Of a stretch of DNA of 64,000 nucleotides, positions 32,894 to 41,767 are shown one piece after another (within the stretch, counting starts at the first letter, position 1; each line of letters starts with the position of its first letter). The DNA lies in the NCBI GenBank assembly GCA_017302015.1, contig JAFLEE010000004.1, positions 1 to 64,000 of the forward strand, in the 5' to 3' direction. The DNA comes from Spirochaetota bacterium. GTDB lineage: Bacteria > Spirochaetota > UBA12135 > COTS27 > JAFLEE01. The notes under the pieces are model-generated. The model made no database searches and was not told where the DNA came from. It saw only the letters and a program-made list of their open reading frames with translations. Both the position numbers and the translations under genes were made by a program.

Positions 32894-35779
32894 TTGAAAA
32901 AAGCCCTGTTCGAATTCTTTCGAGAGATCCTTGCGGTCCCCGCGACGAAGGGGGAGGAACCCGGCCGGCAGGTGCGCATCCTGAGGGTGATCCTCCTCGT
33001 GACGATGGCGTGCCTCATCGGGTATGCCCTCTTCATCCCGTTTTTCAAGGACCAGCGGGAAATCCGCGCGGTCTACGTCTGCTGCGCCCTGGTGTTCAAC
33101 GCCGTGGCCTACCTGCTTTTTCGCCAGGGCTATATCCGCCGGGCCGGCGCGCTCTGCATCATGACGCTCCTGGCGGTCCTGACCGTCGCCGTGCTGAACC
33201 GGGGGAGCCTCCCGCTCGCCTTCACGGGGTTCATCGTCGTGGTCACGATCACCTCGCTCCTCTTCCATCCCATCTGGGCGGTGCTCCTGGCGGCGGGGGC
33301 CAGCGGTCTCGGGCTCTATGTCTTCGTCTTCGCTGCGCCCCTGCCAGGGCGCGAGCCCTTCGTGCAATCGATCAACGATTGGGTCGCCTACACGATCTAC
33401 CTTTTCGCCACGGCGCTCTTGACCGGGTATACCGTGCTCTCCCTGGAGCGCACCTGGAATCGGGTGCGGCGGGAGTGGCAGGAGCGGCTGGAAACCGAGC
33501 GCCACCTGGCGGCGAGCCGGTCCCAATTGGAGCTCGCCATCAGCGCGGCCGACGTGGTGACCTGGGAATGGGACCTGGCCACGGGGGTCCTCTCGTGGTC
33601 GAATAACCGTTCGACGCCGGGCTTGGAGGCCCCCCCGACGACCTACGAGCGTTTCATGGAACGCATCCTCCCCGGGGATCGGGAGGCCATGGAGCGCGCC
33701 ATCGCCGATTGCCTCGATGGCCTGACCGTGCTGTTCCAATGCGAGTTCCGCTTGCTGCGCCCCGACGGTTCCATGGGCTGGGTGGAAACGCGCGGCCGGG
33801 CCCTGCGCCCGGGCGGCGCACGCGCCGAGCGGATCATGGGGGTGCTCGTCGATATCGAGGAGCGCAAGCGTTCCGAGCAGGCGAGGAGCCACCGCGAGGC
33901 GAAGATGCGCGCCCTCATCGGGGAGCTCGACATCGCGATCATCCTCATGGACGCCCGGGGGACGGCCCGCGTCTGGAACCGGAAAGCCCTCCAACTCTTC
34001 GGCCTCGGCGAGGAGCAGGCCGCCGTGGCGGGCGCCTTCCTCGAATTGCCGCTCTCCTGGGAGGACGGTACGCCCATCGATCCGGCGCGCCATCCCGTGC
34101 GCCTCGTGCTCGAATCGGGGGAGCCGGTCTGCGACCGCCTGGTGCGATACGCGACACGGCCCAAGGGCGAAACCGCCTGGCTTCTCCTCAACATCCTGCC
34201 CCAACGCGATGGCGAAGGTTCCCTCAGCGGGGTGCTCCTCTCCGTCACCGACCTCACCTCCTCGCGGCGGATGCAGACGGCCCTGCGCGAAACGGAGGAG
34301 CGTTGGTTCGGCCTGCTCTCCGACATCCCGGACCATGTGATCTCCCTCGACCAGGCGGGGCGCATCCTGTTCATCAACCGCGGGATCGCGGGGGAGGAGC
34401 GCGGCGCCCTGACGGGCCGGCTCCTGGGCGATTTCCTCCCGCCCGCAAGCGCCGAGGTGGTCCAGGGGCTCCTCGGCCATGTCTTCCACAGCGCCCTGGC
34501 CGCCGAGGTGGAGTGCCAAGGCCCCGGAGATTCCCAGTGGTCCTGCCGCCTCAATCCGGTGCGCCGCGGCGAGCAGGTGGTGGCCGTGTTCCTGTTCGCC
34601 CAGGACGTGACGCGGCGGCGCGAGGTGGAGCAGGCCCTCTCCGAGAGCGAGGGCCGCTTCCAGACCGCCTTCGATTTCAGTCCGGTGGGGATGGCGCTCC
34701 TCTCCACCGATGGGCGCCTGCTCCGGGCCAACCACCGCCTCTCGGAGATCCTCGACTACCCCGAGGGGGAATTGGAGGGGCGGCACTTCATCGACATCAC
34801 CGTGCCGGAAGACCGCGCCTCCGGGCTCGAGAACATCCGGCGTCTCCTCCACGGCGAGATCATGTTCATCCGCTCGGAGAAGCGGTTCCTGCGCCGCGAC
34901 GGGCGCCCCCTCTGGGCGCAATGGATGATCGCCATGGCGCGGGACGAGGGGGGATCGCCCTCCGTGCTCGTCTGCCAGATCCAGGACATCACGGAGCGCC
35001 GGGAGACCGAATCGGCCCTCGCCGAGAGCGAGAAACGATTCCGGGCGATCGTGGAGGCGAGCCCGCTCGGCCTCCAGTTCTGGCGCCTGGAAGAGGATGG
35101 GCGCCTCCTCTTCACCGGCTTCAACCCCGCCGCCGCCCGACTCTTAGGCTCGGACCTCACGGACCGCATCGGACAGACCCTGGAGCAGGCTTTCCCGGGG
35201 CTCAAGGGCACCGAACTCCCCGAGCGTTTCCGCCAGGCGGCGCGCACCGGGGAGTACTGGTCCACCCGGCAACTCGAGTACCGCGAAGAACATTCCCGGG
35301 GGATTTTCGAGTTCCACGCCTTCCGCATCGCGCCCGGCCACATGGCCTCCATGTTCCAGGATATCACCGCCCGCAAGCAGGCGGAGAACGAGGTCCTCCA
35401 GGAGAAGCGCTTCACCGAAGCGCTGGTCAATACGATCCCGGGAATCTTCGTGGTCTGCGATCCGTCCGGCTACCTCTACCAGTGGAACCGCACTTGGACC
35501 CACGCGCTCGGCCACGGGGCCGCGGAACTCGCCCGCCATGAGGTCTCGGCCTTCATCCACCCCGAAGATCGGGAGCCTTTCCGGGCGATGCTGATGACGG
35601 CCTTCGAGAAGGGGAGCGCCGGGGCGGAATGCCGGGTGCTGACCAAGGCGGGCGAAAGCCGCGGCTATTACTTCTCCGCCTCCACCCTGGAGCAGGATGG
35701 ACGACGCCTCGCGGCCTGCATCGGCGTGGATCTGTGGGAACGCCAAAGCCTGGAAGGTCCCCGGCGGGGGCCCGCCTAG
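32894..35779 (+). CDS. Membrane PAS-array protein without an output domain
   Basis: 961 residues. Six or so membrane helices (27-190) and a coiled linker lead into about six PAS/PAC units (typical PAC endings DIEERKRSEQ, DLTSSRRMQ, DVTRRREVE, DITERRETE, DITARKQAE). The protein stops just after the last PAS unit; no kinase, GGDEF, EAL, HTH or phosphatase domain follows. The membrane part and the first PAS units look paralogous to the GGDEF-EAL protein just upstream. The TTG start has GGGGGAG 6 nt before it; no ATG occurs before the first membrane helix. It may pair with the upstream enzyme as a sensing partner. Confidence 0.85.
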   Translation: MKKALFEFFREILAVPATKGEEPGRQVRILRVILLVTMACLIGYALFIPFFKDQREIRAVYVCCALVFNAVAYLLFRQGYIRRAGALCIMTLLAVLTVAVLNRGSLPLAFTGFIVVVTITSLLFHPIWAVLLAAGASGLGLYVFVFAAPLPGREPFVQSINDWVAYTIYLFATALLTGYTVLSLERTWNRVRREWQERLETERHLAASRSQLELAISAADVVTWEWDLATGVLSWSNNRSTPGLEAPPTTYERFMERILPGDREAMERAIADCLDGLTVLFQCEFRLLRPDGSMGWVETRGRALRPGGARAERIMGVLVDIEERKRSEQARSHREAKMRALIGELDIAIILMDARGTARVWNRKALQLFGLGEEQAAVAGAFLELPLSWEDGTPIDPARHPVRLVLESGEPVCDRLVRYATRPKGETAWLLLNILPQRDGEGSLSGVLLSVTDLTSSRRMQTALRETEERWFGLLSDIPDHVISLDQAGRILFINRGIAGEERGALTGRLLGDFLPPASAEVVQGLLGHVFHSALAAEVECQGPGDSQWSCRLNPVRRGEQVVAVFLFAQDVTRRREVEQALSESEGRFQTAFDFSPVGMALLSTDGRLLRANHRLSEILDYPEGELEGRHFIDITVPEDRASGLENIRRLLHGEIMFIRSEKRFLRRDGRPLWAQWMIAMARDEGGSPSVLVCQIQDITERRETESALAESEKRFRAIVEASPLGLQFWRLEEDGRLLFTGFNPAAARLLGSDLTDRIGQTLEQAFPGLKGTELPERFRQAARTGEYWSTRQLEYREEHSRGIFEFHAFRIAPGHMASMFQDITARKQAENEVLQEKRFTEALVNTIPGIFVVCDPSGYLYQWNRTWTHALGHGAAELARHEVSAFIHPEDREPFRAMLMTAFEKGSAGAECRVLTKAGESRGYYFSASTLEQDGRRLAACIGVDLWERQSLEGPRRGPA

Positions 35780-35806
35780 GCCGCATCCGTCGCTATCGGG
35801 TGCGGC
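35780..35806. terminator. Hairpin between convergent genes
   Basis: GCCGCATCC (35780-35788) pairs with GGGTGCGGC (35798-35806) apart from one G-T pair, and the minus-strand gene's stop codon lies in the loop. It may end both transcripts. No T-run is present, so the call is weak. Confidence 0.35.
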
Positions 35807-36701
35807 GCACCACGTCGCGGGCGCGGCGCAGGAGCTCGAGCATGCGGGGATTGTCGACCCAGGGCTCGAGGTTCTCCTGGTCCCCCTCCATCCGGCGGAT
35901 GAGTTCTTCGGCCTGCGCCCGCTCGCCGCTTCTGGCCAGGGCGTTGGCGAGGTGGGCGTTGACCAGGAAGAACGCCGAAACCCCGGCCCCGGGTTCGCGG
36001 GTGAGGAGTTGGTGGGTATCCCGGGCCAGGGGGATCACCGAAACCCATTGCTCGCGGGTGGTGTAATAATCCAGGAGGCGGTAGCGCAGGTAGATGTTCT
36101 CGGGGAACCGGCGCTTGGCGGAGAGCATGCGCGCCTCGAGGCCGTCCCATTTCCGGTCGACCATGGCGAAGATGAAGGAGCGGAAAAGGGCCTCATGCCG
36201 GCAGAAATTGCCGTGGGCGAGGACAAGGTCGAGGTACTGGTAGGCGCGCGCCTGGTCATCGCGCCCGGCGGCGAGCCAGGGGAGGATTTTCGAATACACA
36301 TAGCGGGTGAAATGGAAGATCGCCAGGCCGAAATAGGCGTCCATCACCGGGGGTTCGGTCTTCACCGCGTCCTGGAGGGCGTCGACGGCCTTGAGGCCGG
36401 TGGAGAGGGCGGAGAAATAATTCCCCTCCGTCATCTCGAGCATGCCGCGGTAGCCGAGGGCGCCGCCGAGGTAGAACTTGAGGTTCTTGTCCTCGGGGAA
36501 AAGCTTCAAAAGGCGCGTCGTCGTCTCCTCCACGCGCTTGGTGTCCTGGAAGATCTGGAGGCGTTGGGTCTTGGTGCGGTAGCAATTGACGTAGATGGCC
36601 CGGGCGAAGACCGACATCATGTACCCGTGGGGGGCGTCGGGGAAACGGGCGGTGAGGCGATCGGAGCGCCCGAAGGCCGTCTTGAAATCGTTGGAAGCCA
36701 C
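35793..36701 (-). CDS. Helical-repeat (TPR-like) protein, probably exported
   Basis: 302 residues from the GTG at 36701. Helix pairs with TPR-like spacing run throughout (for example LKFYLGGALGYRGMLEM and NAHLANALARSGERAQAEELIRRME). No exact function is recognised. The reading frame stays open upstream to at least 36860 and encodes what looks like a signal peptide (LLRRGALLLALAAPAAGAEA) plus a first helix, but with no ATG, GTG or TTG; only CTG (36836) or ATT (36860) could initiate. The true start is therefore uncertain and the protein may be about 345-355 residues and periplasmic. It follows purH. Confidence 0.72.
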   Translation of the reverse strand: MASNDFKTAFGRSDRLTARFPDAPHGYMMSVFARAIYVNCYRTKTQRLQIFQDTKRVEETTTRLLKLFPEDKNLKFYLGGALGYRGMLEMTEGNYFSALSTGLKAVDALQDAVKTEPPVMDAYFGLAIFHFTRYVYSKILPWLAAGRDDQARAYQYLDLVLAHGNFCRHEALFRSFIFAMVDRKWDGLEARMLSAKRRFPENIYLRYRLLDYYTTREQWVSVIPLARDTHQLLTREPGAGVSAFFLVNAHLANALARSGERAQAEELIRRMEGDQENLEPWVDNPRMLELLRRARDVVRRTR

Positions 36702-36846
36702 CGCGTCGACGATGAAATTCGCCTCGGCTTCTGCCCAGGCGCGCTCCGCATCGCTTGCGGGGATGCGCAGGGCTTCCGCGCCGGCCGCGGGCGCGGCGAG
36801 GGCCAGGAGCAGGGCTCCGCGTCGCAGCAGGCGCAGGAGGGGATGC

Positions 36847-38436
36847 TCAGTGGCGGAAATGCCGGACCCCCGTGAAGGCCATGGCGATGCCGTAGCGGTC
36901 GCACGCGGCGATGACTTCCGGGTCCTTGAGGCTCCCGCCGGGCTGGACGATCTTGCGGATCCCCAGCTCGTGGGCGATCTCGATATTGTCGGCGAACGGG
37001 AAGAAGGCGTCGCTGGCGAGGATGGACTCGCCCAGGTATTTCGCGGGGTCGCCGCCGTAGAGCCGGGTGAGGTTCTCCTCGGCCTTGGCGCGGGCGAGCT
37101 TGCGGATGGAATCCACGCGGTTGGGCTGGCCCGCCCCCATGCCGAGGACCATGAAGCCGCCGGGCTTGTAGGCGTGCGCGATGACGATGGCGTTGGATTT
37201 CACGTGCTTGACGGCCTTATAGGCGAAGCGCGCCAAGGGCTCGTCCGCGTCGCTCAGGCGCGCCCGGGTCACCGGTTCGAGCTTCTCGAGGACGGTATCG
37301 TCGGGGGATTGGGCCAAAAGCGCGCCGCGCACGAAGCGGTATTCGACCCCCGCGCGGCCCTCTTCGGCGGCGTCCAGGGGCCCGGTCTCGATGAGGCGGA
37401 GGTCCTTGCTCTTGGCCTTGAGGAAGGCGAGGGCATCCTCGAGGAAGGACGGCGCGATGAGCACCTCCACGAACTTGCCCTTGAGGAACGAGGCCGTGGC
37501 GAGGTCCACCGGATGGGTGAGGGTGATGACGGAACCGTAGGAGGAGACGATGTCGCCCTCCCAGGCCTTCTCGAGCGCCTCGAGGAGCGTGGCGCCCGTG
37601 GCGATGCCGCACGGGTTGCCGTGCTTGACGACGACGGCCGCGGCCTCGCCCGCGAACTCCATCGCCGTCTGGAAGCTGGCGTCGGCATCGAGGTAATTGT
37701 TGTAGGACATCGCCTTGCCGTGGAGGAGGCGTCCGGCCGGCACGCTGGGCGCCTCGCCGGTCGGGTAGACCCAGGCGCGCTGGTGGGGGTTCTCGCCGTA
37801 GCGGAGTTCCTCTCCGTCGTGGTAGCTGAGGTGGACGGCCGCCTGGCTGCGCAGCGTTTCGGAGAGCCAACCGTGGATCGCGCCGTCGTAGCGGCTGGTG
37901 AGGGCGAACACCTTCAGGGCGAGGTCTTCGCGGAGGGCCAAGGTGGTCTCGCCCTTTTCCTTCAGTTCAGCGAGCACCCGGGGGTAATCGATCGGATCGG
38001 TGACCACCGTGACGAAGCGGTAATTCTTGGCCGCGCTCCGCAGCATGGACGGCCCGCCGATATCGATGTTCTCGACGGCTTCCTCGAGCGTGCAACCCAA
38101 CTTGGCCACGGTCTGCTCGAAGGGGTAGAGGTTGACGCAGACGAGGTCGATGGGCTCGATGCCGTGGGCGGTGGCCGCCGTTTCGTGCTTCTTATTGCCG
38201 CGGACCATGAGGAGGCCGCCGTGGACCTTGGGGTGGAGCGTCTTCACCCGCCCGTCCATCATCTCGGGGAACCCGGTATAGTCCGAGATATCGCGTACCG
38301 CGAGGCCCGCGTCCTTGAGCGCCCTGGAGGTGCCGCCGGTGGAGAGCAGTTCGTAGCCGCAAGAGACGAGGCCCCGCGCGAACTCGACGATGCCGGACTT
38401 GTCGGAGACGGAGAGGAGGGCGTGCTTTTTGCTCAT
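36847..38436 (-). CDS. purH: Bifunctional AICAR formyltransferase/IMP cyclohydrolase
   Basis: 529 residues, normal for PurH, which catalyses the last two steps of IMP synthesis. The N-terminal MGS-like cyclohydrolase domain (1-200) shows ALLSVSDKSGIVEFARGL, LSTGGTSRALKDAG, GRVKTLHPKVHGGLL and NIDIGGPSMLRSAAKN. The formyltransferase domain shows RYGENPHQ, the catalytic KHGNPCG segment, and SDAFFPFADNIE/IVQPGGS near the end. The ATG at 38436 gives the family's usual N-terminus and starts 4 bp after the DedA gene. The last codons may overlap the start of the helical-repeat gene. Confidence 0.97.
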   Translation of the reverse strand: MSKKHALLSVSDKSGIVEFARGLVSCGYELLSTGGTSRALKDAGLAVRDISDYTGFPEMMDGRVKTLHPKVHGGLLMVRGNKKHETAATAHGIEPIDLVCVNLYPFEQTVAKLGCTLEEAVENIDIGGPSMLRSAAKNYRFVTVVTDPIDYPRVLAELKEKGETTLALREDLALKVFALTSRYDGAIHGWLSETLRSQAAVHLSYHDGEELRYGENPHQRAWVYPTGEAPSVPAGRLLHGKAMSYNNYLDADASFQTAMEFAGEAAAVVVKHGNPCGIATGATLLEALEKAWEGDIVSSYGSVITLTHPVDLATASFLKGKFVEVLIAPSFLEDALAFLKAKSKDLRLIETGPLDAAEEGRAGVEYRFVRGALLAQSPDDTVLEKLEPVTRARLSDADEPLARFAYKAVKHVKSNAIVIAHAYKPGGFMVLGMGAGQPNRVDSIRKLARAKAEENLTRLYGGDPAKYLGESILASDAFFPFADNIEIAHELGIRKIVQPGGSLKDPEVIAACDRYGIAMAFTGVRHFRH

Positions 38437-38440
38437 GGGG

Positions 38441-39196
38441 TTAGGCCGCCTTTTGCCGCCGGCCATCGCGCCAGGCCTTGAACGCCTCGGAAGCGGCGGG
38501 GATGAACGAGATGAAGATGATCGCCAGCACGATGAGGGTGAAATTGCGCTTCACGATGGGGAGATTCCCGAAGAAATAGCCGGCGTAGACGAAGGCCGGC
38601 ACCCAAATGGCGCTGCCCACCAGGCTGAAGGTGAGGAAGCGCGGGTAGGGCATCTCGGAGATGCCGGCGACGAAGGGGGCGAAGGTGCGCAGGATCGGCA
38701 TGAAGCGGGCGAAAAAGACCGTCTTGCCACCGTGTTTGGCGTAGAAAGCGTGGGCCCGGGCGAGGTAATCCTTGCGCACGAAGCGGCTCGCCGAGAGGCG
38801 ATGGCCGAACCAGCGGCCGATCCAATAATTCGTGGTGTCGCCGATGGCGGCGGCGAGGAAGAAGACGAGGGCGACCAGATGGACATTGAGGAGGGCCTTC
38901 ACGGCTTGCGGGGCTTGGGCGATCGCTCCCGACACCGCGTTCGTGACGGGAGAAAGAGAGGCCCCCGCGGCGGCCGGTTGGGAAAGCGACGCGACCGCCC
39001 CCGTGGCGAAAAGCAGGGAATCGCCGGGGAGGAACGGGGTGATGACGAGGCCCGTTTCGCAGAAGACGATGAGGAAGAGGATGAGGTAGGTGCTGGACCC
39101 GAAATGGGCCAGGAGGGTGGCCAGGTGCCGGTCGATGTGGAGGACAAGGTCGATGCCTTGTTTGATGGTTTCGATCATGATGGGCAATTTTTTCAT
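38441..39196 (-). CDS. DedA/SNARE-associated family membrane protein
   Basis: 251 residues. Several membrane helices and the DedA signatures are seen: FCETGLVITPFLPGDSLLF (45-63), then GDTTNYWIGRWFG and ARFMPILRTFAPFVAGISEM, with the conserved acidic and Arg residues. Known DedA members act as flippases for undecaprenyl phosphate or phosphatidylethanolamine, or support membrane energetics. An Ala/Ser-rich insert at about 70-100 is slightly longer than usual. It heads the minus-strand operon with purH. Confidence 0.9.
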   Translation of the reverse strand: MKKLPIMIETIKQGIDLVLHIDRHLATLLAHFGSSTYLILFLIVFCETGLVITPFLPGDSLLFATGAVASLSQPAAAGASLSPVTNAVSGAIAQAPQAVKALLNVHLVALVFFLAAAIGDTTNYWIGRWFGHRLSASRFVRKDYLARAHAFYAKHGGKTVFFARFMPILRTFAPFVAGISEMPYPRFLTFSLVGSAIWVPAFVYAGYFFGNLPIVKRNFTLIVLAIIFISFIPAASEAFKAWRDGRRQKAA

Positions 39197-39209
39197 GTCG
39201 GGCGCCCTT

Positions 39210-39237
39210 TTGCACCGAAGAATCCCCGGGCTATAAT
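39210..39237 (+). promoter_or_regulatory. Promoter predicting a leaderless transcript
   Basis: TTGCAC (39210-39215) and TATAAT (39232-39237) with a 16-bp spacer. The A of the ATG at 39244 lies 7 bp after the -10 box, at the normal position of transcription start. Confidence 0.65.
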
Positions 39238-39243
39238 GGGGGC

Positions 39244-39828
39244 ATGAGTCCCCGAAATAGCCTCTGGTTCGTCCTCCTCGCCGGCTTTCTCGCCACCGCT
39301 TGGGTGGGGGCGGCTACGGTCACCGTCCGCGGGTACGGACTGGGCGATCCGTCGCGCTACCAGGGGTCGCTCCAGTCCACCGAGGCGGCCAAGCGGGCCG
39401 CCCTCCTCGACCTGAAGCGGCAACTCCTTTATCTGGGCGGCACCGAGGTCCAGAAGACCTCCGACGGCTATGCCATCATCAATAAGGGCCGCATCGGCGA
39501 CGCCGAGCCGGAATACCGCAGCCTCTCCCCCGTGTTCGCGGAGGCCGCCTCCGATTATGAGATCCCCGAAGCCCTCTCCCAACGGGTGATGCAGCAGATC
39601 CAGGTGAACGTGGCCTATACGGGCGCCTTGGACGTGAACGCCTTCGGGTCCGCGAAGGCCTACTTGAACTGGGTCGACGATAGCCTGGTGAAGGCCCTCG
39701 GCGATGAACTCTCGAAAAAAGGCTGGTTCAAGGGAGGCGCTTCGGTGACCCTCGAGTTCCTGCATTTCGAGCGGAGCCTCGGGAAGAAAAAGATCGCCGC
39801 CAAGATCTGGTATGTGGCCAAGAAATAG
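39244..39828 (+). CDS. Secreted LPP20-like protein
   Basis: 194 residues. A signal peptide spans about 1-23 (LWFVLLAGFLATAWVGA). The mature N-terminus VTVRGYGLGDPSRYQ..TEAAKRAALLDLKRQL resembles the LPP20/FlgO-type fold, where a G-x-G strand precedes an Ala/Lys-rich helix. The rest is mixed alpha/beta. Function unknown; related proteins occur in outer-membrane and flagellar-rotor contexts. There is no Shine-Dalgarno, and the promoter at 39210-39237 suggests leaderless translation from 39244. A second small gene follows 24 bp downstream. Confidence 0.72.
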   Translation: MSPRNSLWFVLLAGFLATAWVGAATVTVRGYGLGDPSRYQGSLQSTEAAKRAALLDLKRQLLYLGGTEVQKTSDGYAIINKGRIGDAEPEYRSLSPVFAEAASDYEIPEALSQRVMQQIQVNVAYTGALDVNAFGSAKAYLNWVDDSLVKALGDELSKKGWFKGGASVTLEFLHFERSLGKKKIAAKIWYVAKK

Positions 39829-39852
39829 GGCGAGCGCCGAACGCTAGCACCC

Positions 39853-40125
39853 ATGAAGGTTCCGTCCTACATCCTCAAGCACTGGAAACTCGGGGCCCAT
39901 CTCGTGCTCGCCACCCGGCATTTCGGGGTGAATAACCGGTGGTGGACGCCTTGGCCCAGCCCCTGGGGCCTGCCCCTCTGGAAACAGGCCGGTTCGATCC
40001 TCCTGATCAAACCCTTCCTCGACCGGGCCCGCATGATGCGCGTGCGCATGAGCCATAGCCACGGCTGGGCCCCGGCGGCCGATTACGAGGGGCTCTTCGG
40101 GCCCCGGCGACTCTACAAGAAATAA
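39853..40125 (+). CDS. Small Trp/His-rich protein of unknown function
   Basis: 90 residues, not recognised. The first half is rich in tryptophan and proline (NNRWWTPWPSPWGLPLWKQAG), followed by a hydrophobic stretch (SILLIKPFL) and a basic Arg/Met segment (DRARMMRVRM). There is no clear signal peptide. Codon usage is typical of the window (strong GC at third positions), which supports a real gene. It is probably co-transcribed with the LPP20-like gene. Confidence 0.6.
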   Translation: MKVPSYILKHWKLGAHLVLATRHFGVNNRWWTPWPSPWGLPLWKQAGSILLIKPFLDRARMMRVRMSHSHGWAPAADYEGLFGPRRLYKK

Positions 40126-40137
40126 GGCGGCGCGGGC

Positions 40138-41001
40138 CTACCGGGCGCCCGCGATCTTGGCCTGCTTGATGTCCCGCTCCTGCTGCCCCTGGCGGTCGTA
40201 ATCGCGGCAGAGCTCGGGGTGGGCCAGCAGCATGCGCGCGTGGCCCTTGTCGATTTCATCGGTCTTCTTCGTGATGGCCATGGTGGTGACCCGGGTCATG
40301 ACCGCGCGGCCCTCCTCGACGAGGGCGCGGTTCTTCGTCTCGAGCCCCTGGGCCACGAGGACGACGCCGAGTTCGAGGATGACTTCGACCTGGTCGGGCT
40401 GGGTTTGGGCGGCCATGCGCGAATATTGGATGGCCTTATTGAGGTCGCCCTTCACCCCGAAGAGCCATTGGAGGATGGAGGCGTCGGGGCAGAGGCGGTA
40501 GAAGAGCCCGAGGGCGTGCTGCGCCTCGGCCCGGGATTTCATGCCGTTGGGCGAGGTATAACTCATGGGGCAGCTGAGGGATTTGAGCCAATCCTGCTCC
40601 ATGGGCCGGGCGGTGCGCAGGCTATTGAGGATGCCCTTGATCGTGGCGCGGCGGCCCATGCCCAGGGCGCGCATGAAATAGCACTCGCCGCTTCGGGAAT
40701 CGATGCGCACGCCCTCGTCGGCGAGGCGGATCATCTCTTCATAGAGTTCGAGTTTTTCTTTTCGGGCCTTCTCGGGGAGGAGCTCGCCGATCTCGAAGAG
40801 TCCGCGGCAGATGAGGGCCCGGGTGAGCGCGCTGGAGGGCTCGACCGCTAGGGCTTGGCGGAAGGCCTTCACCGAGTTCGTATGGTCCCCCGACATCCAG
40901 AGGGTTTCCCCCCGGTTAAACGCATCGGTAAACGCGGGGGAAGATGGCGCCGCGAGGGCGAACACGAAGAGGCAAACCAAGGAAAGGATCTGATGTTTCA
41001 T
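40138..41001 (-). CDS. Exported helical-repeat protein
   Basis: 287 residues from MKHQIL. A signal peptide spans 1-23 (LSLVCLFVFALAAPSSPAF). TPR-like helix pairs follow (FNRGETLWMSGDHTNSVKAFRQALAVEP, then a repeat near 190-225). It should be periplasmic; its partner is unknown. The start at 41001 gives the signal peptide directly, and upstream sequence in frame is AT-rich intergenic DNA. The composition and gene style match the other helical-repeat gene at 35793, though the two are not obviously close copies. Confidence 0.78.
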   Translation of the reverse strand: MKHQILSLVCLFVFALAAPSSPAFTDAFNRGETLWMSGDHTNSVKAFRQALAVEPSSALTRALICRGLFEIGELLPEKARKEKLELYEEMIRLADEGVRIDSRSGECYFMRALGMGRRATIKGILNSLRTARPMEQDWLKSLSCPMSYTSPNGMKSRAEAQHALGLFYRLCPDASILQWLFGVKGDLNKAIQYSRMAAQTQPDQVEVILELGVVLVAQGLETKNRALVEEGRAVMTRVTTMAITKKTDEIDKGHARMLLAHPELCRDYDRQGQQERDIKQAKIAGAR

Positions 41002-41128
41002 GGGGCTGAATTGTACTTTGGCCCCGACAAAGCAAGAATGATGCCCCATTATGTTTTTTAAAATGAATCTAAATACCATTGGCCCGCGAGAAAGGAATCG
41101 CCTCCCGTCAAGCGGCAAAAGAATGATT

Positions 41129-41767
41129 CTAGCGGCCCATTAGAATAGACCGAAGAAAGGCCGCTGCCATCGCCTCTTCCCAGAGGAAGACCGGCGCGAC
41201 TGTTTTGGCGGCGAGGTAGTCGCGATTTTCCCGGGCGAGGGAAAGATCCACCGGGTCGGGCCCGGGATTGAGGATCACGGCCGCGACGGGGAGCTTCCGA
41301 TTAGAGGCGGCCTCGAGGCTCAAGAGGGTGTGGTTGAGGGTGCCCAGGCCCGCGCGGGCCACGAGCACGAGGGGGAGTTCCAGCGCGCGGGCCAAATCCG
41401 CCATGGTCCATTCCTCGGTGATGGGCACGAGAAGCCCCCCCGCGCCTTCGATGACGAGATCCCCCGACTCGGGGATGGCCTTGCGGCAACGATCGGTGAG
41501 GGAAGCGGCGTCGAGAACGGCCCCTTCGGCCCTCGCCGCGAAAAGGGGCGCGAGGGGTTTTCCGAAGCGCAGGATCGCCCGGGCTTCGACCCCGGGGACG
41601 CGGCTTGCGACCCAGGCCGCGTCGTCATCCCCCCCATCGACGCCGGTTTGCACGGGCTTCAGATAGGCCTTCCGCGGCCCGGGCGCCATGGCGAGGAGCC
41701 GGGCGGAAATCCAGGTCTTTCCGATGCCCGTATCCGTTCCCGAAAGGAAGATCCGAAGGGCGTTCAT
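41129..41767 (-). CDS. bioD: Dethiobiotin synthetase
   Basis: 212 residues. The P-loop GTDTGIGKTW (10-19), KPVQTG with the substrate-binding Lys, and EGAGGLLVP with a catalytic Glu identify BioD. It closes the ureido ring of dethiobiotin using ATP and CO2. Its ATG overlaps the bioC stop (ATGA, 41764-41767). The window has no bioA, bioB or bioF, so the rest of the pathway is elsewhere. Confidence 0.95.
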   Translation of the reverse strand: MNALRIFLSGTDTGIGKTWISARLLAMAPGPRKAYLKPVQTGVDGGDDDAAWVASRVPGVEARAILRFGKPLAPLFAARAEGAVLDAASLTDRCRKAIPESGDLVIEGAGGLLVPITEEWTMADLARALELPLVLVARAGLGTLNHTLLSLEAASNRKLPVAAVILNPGPDPVDLSLARENRDYLAAKTVAPVFLWEEAMAAAFLRSILMGR

